Source: Margaritifera margaritifera
Taxonomy: Eukaryota; Mollusca; Bivalvia; Unionida; Margaritiferidae
Reading direction: 5' to 3'
Assembly: GCA_029931535.1 (NCBI GenBank)
Contig: JAQPZY010001548.1
Span: forward strand, 765,001 to 829,000
DNA length: 64,000 nucleotides
The notes under the pieces are model-generated. The model ran no database searches. It saw nothing but the letters and a program-made list of their open reading frames with translations, and was not told the origin of the DNA. Below, piece by piece: positions 61,983-64,000 of this stretch. The first letter of the stretch is position 1, and each line of letters begins with the position of its first letter. Position numbers and translations under genes: made by a program.

Positions 61983-62616
61983 CGTCAGAACACTATGGTC
62001 CTAGCTGTTTTCTTTCACTAAATAATGATGGCTTGCCGACTCCACTCCACCCCTCCTGTGAATCAAACATTAACACATTGCCGCTTACGATGGCCTGCTG
62101 ACCACTGCTATCGTTGGCTCGGTGGGAGTGTTACGTAACAAAAGTCAAGATTAAGACTTGTCTCCTGACTCGCCAGATTAGCTATAACACTTTCATTATG
62201 ACCACTATATAACACATACAAAATTAAAAGTGTCATAACTTACAAAGTTCTCATCCAATTTTCTTTACATTTTCCATATATTCTGAGATTTCATCGTGCT
62301 TTTGTGTTTAAATTAATGCAATCAGAAAGACTTTTAACTGTACTTAATTTGCTATGCTTAATGGGGAGGCGGAGCTTTCCCTTCTCTGGCAACCCATCAA
62401 TTAAAAAAATAAAAAATAAAATAATAATAATAAAAAAAAAAACAACAAACAAAACAAAACAAAACAACAAAAAGTAGACTCCGAGTCGGCACATTTTCCA
62501 TGGCAGATCGGAGTCTACGATTTTGGCAGTTTAAAATACGTTAATCTAGAAGCATATATTACTTACTAGGTACGTGGCCCTATAATAGAGAATCCTAAAT
62601 TACCTATTTACGTCTA

Positions 62617-62895
62617 CCTATGGAGAATCCCCTGCGGGATGGATGATGTAGAACAGACTCAATGCGCCATCCTGCACGTCGTAAGAGGCGACTAATGGAG
62701 ACAGGAGACACAGTGGCTCATTGGATAGCGTACCGGACTGGTGACCGCGATGGTATGGGTTCGAATCCTAATACTGGATAAGCCCGGGTCAGCTATATTA
62801 GTCTGTCTTCGGGCAAAGTACATTACTCCAATTGCCTTGGCACTAAATGACCTATTCGTGTTTCTGTGCCCTAAAACACCAAACCTACATATGGA
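62617..62895 (+). mobile_element. tRNA-derived SINE, copy 3
   Basis: Upstream module (GGGATGGATGATGTAGAA, CGTCGTAAGAGGCGACTAAT), A-box-like GTGGCTCATTGGATAGC (62712), B box GGTTCGAATCC (62758-62768) and body with GGGCAAAGTACATTACTCCA and AATTGCCTTGGCAC. Same composite structure as the copy at 39235. Confidence 0.87.
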
Positions 62896-63500
62896 GAACA
62901 AAGGGTGACTGGTATAATTCAATGCATCAACGACTAAGACATAAAACCGACACGTCAGCCAAAAGTAATTAGATTTTTTTAAAGATACTTAAGATACCGT
63001 ATGTACCCAAAAGTAAACAATTCTCCCCAATAACAAACACATAGAATAAAGGCTTTATCATTTGTCCATCTACGTTAAATCCAACATGACCAGAGTAGAT
63101 CATGTGTAGCAAATACAATCAAATTATTTTGAAGATAACACATTACTAACATAATATTACATGTACAGGATTGAGAATGCGAAATGCGAAAATTATGTAT
63201 TCCAGCTCGTAGAGTTAAAATCTGGTATACTGAACCGAAACATTCACAGATTCCATTCTGTCTGACTAGTCAGGGCGCACGTGAAGTCCCATGGAAATTT
63301 TGTGATGAAAGCAAGCGACGAGTAGTGTAGATGTCTTAAGGTGGCACGAAATAACAATAATAAAAATAATTAAAAAAACAAAAAAAAAAAAACTTATTTT
63401 CCGTCAGGGAATTTGCTCTGGTGTCGGCTGTAAAATTATTAAAAAATAAATCCCAATTAATCCACAGCTGCCTATATCTCCCTTTAGAATTTCAGTACAA
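62896..63500. other. Intergenic, no gene seen
   Basis: AT-rich with a short A-rich tract near 63355-63392. No gene recognised. Confidence 0.5.
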
Positions 63501-63504
63501 TTAT

Positions 63505-63660
63505 TTCTTTATAACTGTACTGTTTTGTGATAATTGTACTGTTTTTTGATAATTGTCTTGTTTTGTGATAACTGTACTGTTTTGTGATAATTGTACTGTT
63601 TTGTGATAGCTGTATTGTTTTGTGATAATTGTACTGTTTTGTGATAATTGTACTGTTATT
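63505..63660. repeat. 19-bp minisatellite, about 8 copies
   Basis: Units of GATAATTGTACTGTTTTGT with small changes (GATAACTGTACTG, GATAGCTGTATTG). The minus strand is open across it as a TIITKQYNYHK-type repeat, which I regard as an artefact. Confidence 0.93.
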
Positions 63661-64000
63661 AGAGGAAGCTAGAGCGTCCTCTTTATTAGATTTATTTTTT
63701 GGCATCTGGGTGTTTTGGAGCTGTTTTTATTCTTGAAGTAGAAGAATACTTCTTTTGTTGGACTGTCTCTCACAATAACATAAAAAGATGTAATGTAATA
63801 CCTGAAATACCGTACCCGTCAGATACCCCATAAATTCAATAGAGTAGCCCAAAGTGCAAAACAACCGGATTCCCTTCAGCTTTCTTCGCGGAATACGAAC
63901 TGATGAGCATGCGCAGTAGTGCATCTAGTGAGCTGAGGTGTTTCGTTCAAATTGAAAGTAAAACTACACCCGCCAACAAAAGCGGTGCCTGTAGATACAA

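Overview
The window is AT-rich animal nuclear DNA with very low gene density. Introns, dense micro- and minisatellites, tRNA-derived SINEs, a non-LTR reverse-transcriptase remnant and hairpin-type MITEs are all visible. The repeat style and the sequence of the single host gene point to a mollusc, most likely a bivalve. That placement is inference, because no species-diagnostic marker is present.

The one confident host gene is a plus-strand gcm (glial cells missing) transcription factor. I can assemble five coding exons between 15544 and 22174 (15544-15648, 17253-17502, 17918-18135, 18737-18815, 21033-22174). All four junctions keep phase, and three of the four introns have good GT/AG sites. 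The predicted protein is 597 residues: a complete GCM DNA-binding domain followed by a long, Ser/Tyr-rich, probably disordered C-terminal region. Its first coding exon begins behind a splice acceptor, so at least one 5' UTR exon lies further upstream.

The most interesting region is 40901-57494. Two inverted arms of about 2.4-2.5 kb (40901-43448 and 55135-57494) enclose about 11.7 kb. The right half of the interior (about 48676-55025) carries a co-oriented row of degenerate intron-less reading frames. Several look like the structural module of a virus-derived, Maverick/Polinton- or adintovirus-like element: a penton/minor-capsid-like protein, a major-capsid-like protein, an adenain-type cysteine protease, a possible fibre-like protein and a small glycine-rich membrane protein. 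I found no DNA polymerase, integrase or packaging ATPase. The left half of the interior holds a second, nested 3.4 kb palindrome (43998-47434). One of its arms, and only one, is interrupted by an 836-bp TG...CA insertion with a 4-bp target duplication. Outside the right arm is a 1.5 kb array of diverged motifs (57840-59345), and a fragment of that array also borders the left arm.

The remaining sequence, region by region: 1-15.5 kb has no recognisable gene but several minisatellites; 22.2-31 kb is repeats (34-bp and 54-bp minisatellites, a 1.1 kb internally repetitive element, a palindromic MITE); 31.4-33.1 kb is a LINE fragment split by a small hAT-like MITE; 33.1-40.7 kb is microsatellites, another MITE copy and two SINEs; 59.4-64 kb is mostly unannotatable sequence with one more SINE. 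Short open frames made of MYVC, TH, SL, NNN or IYIY repeats are microsatellite translations and are not listed as genes.
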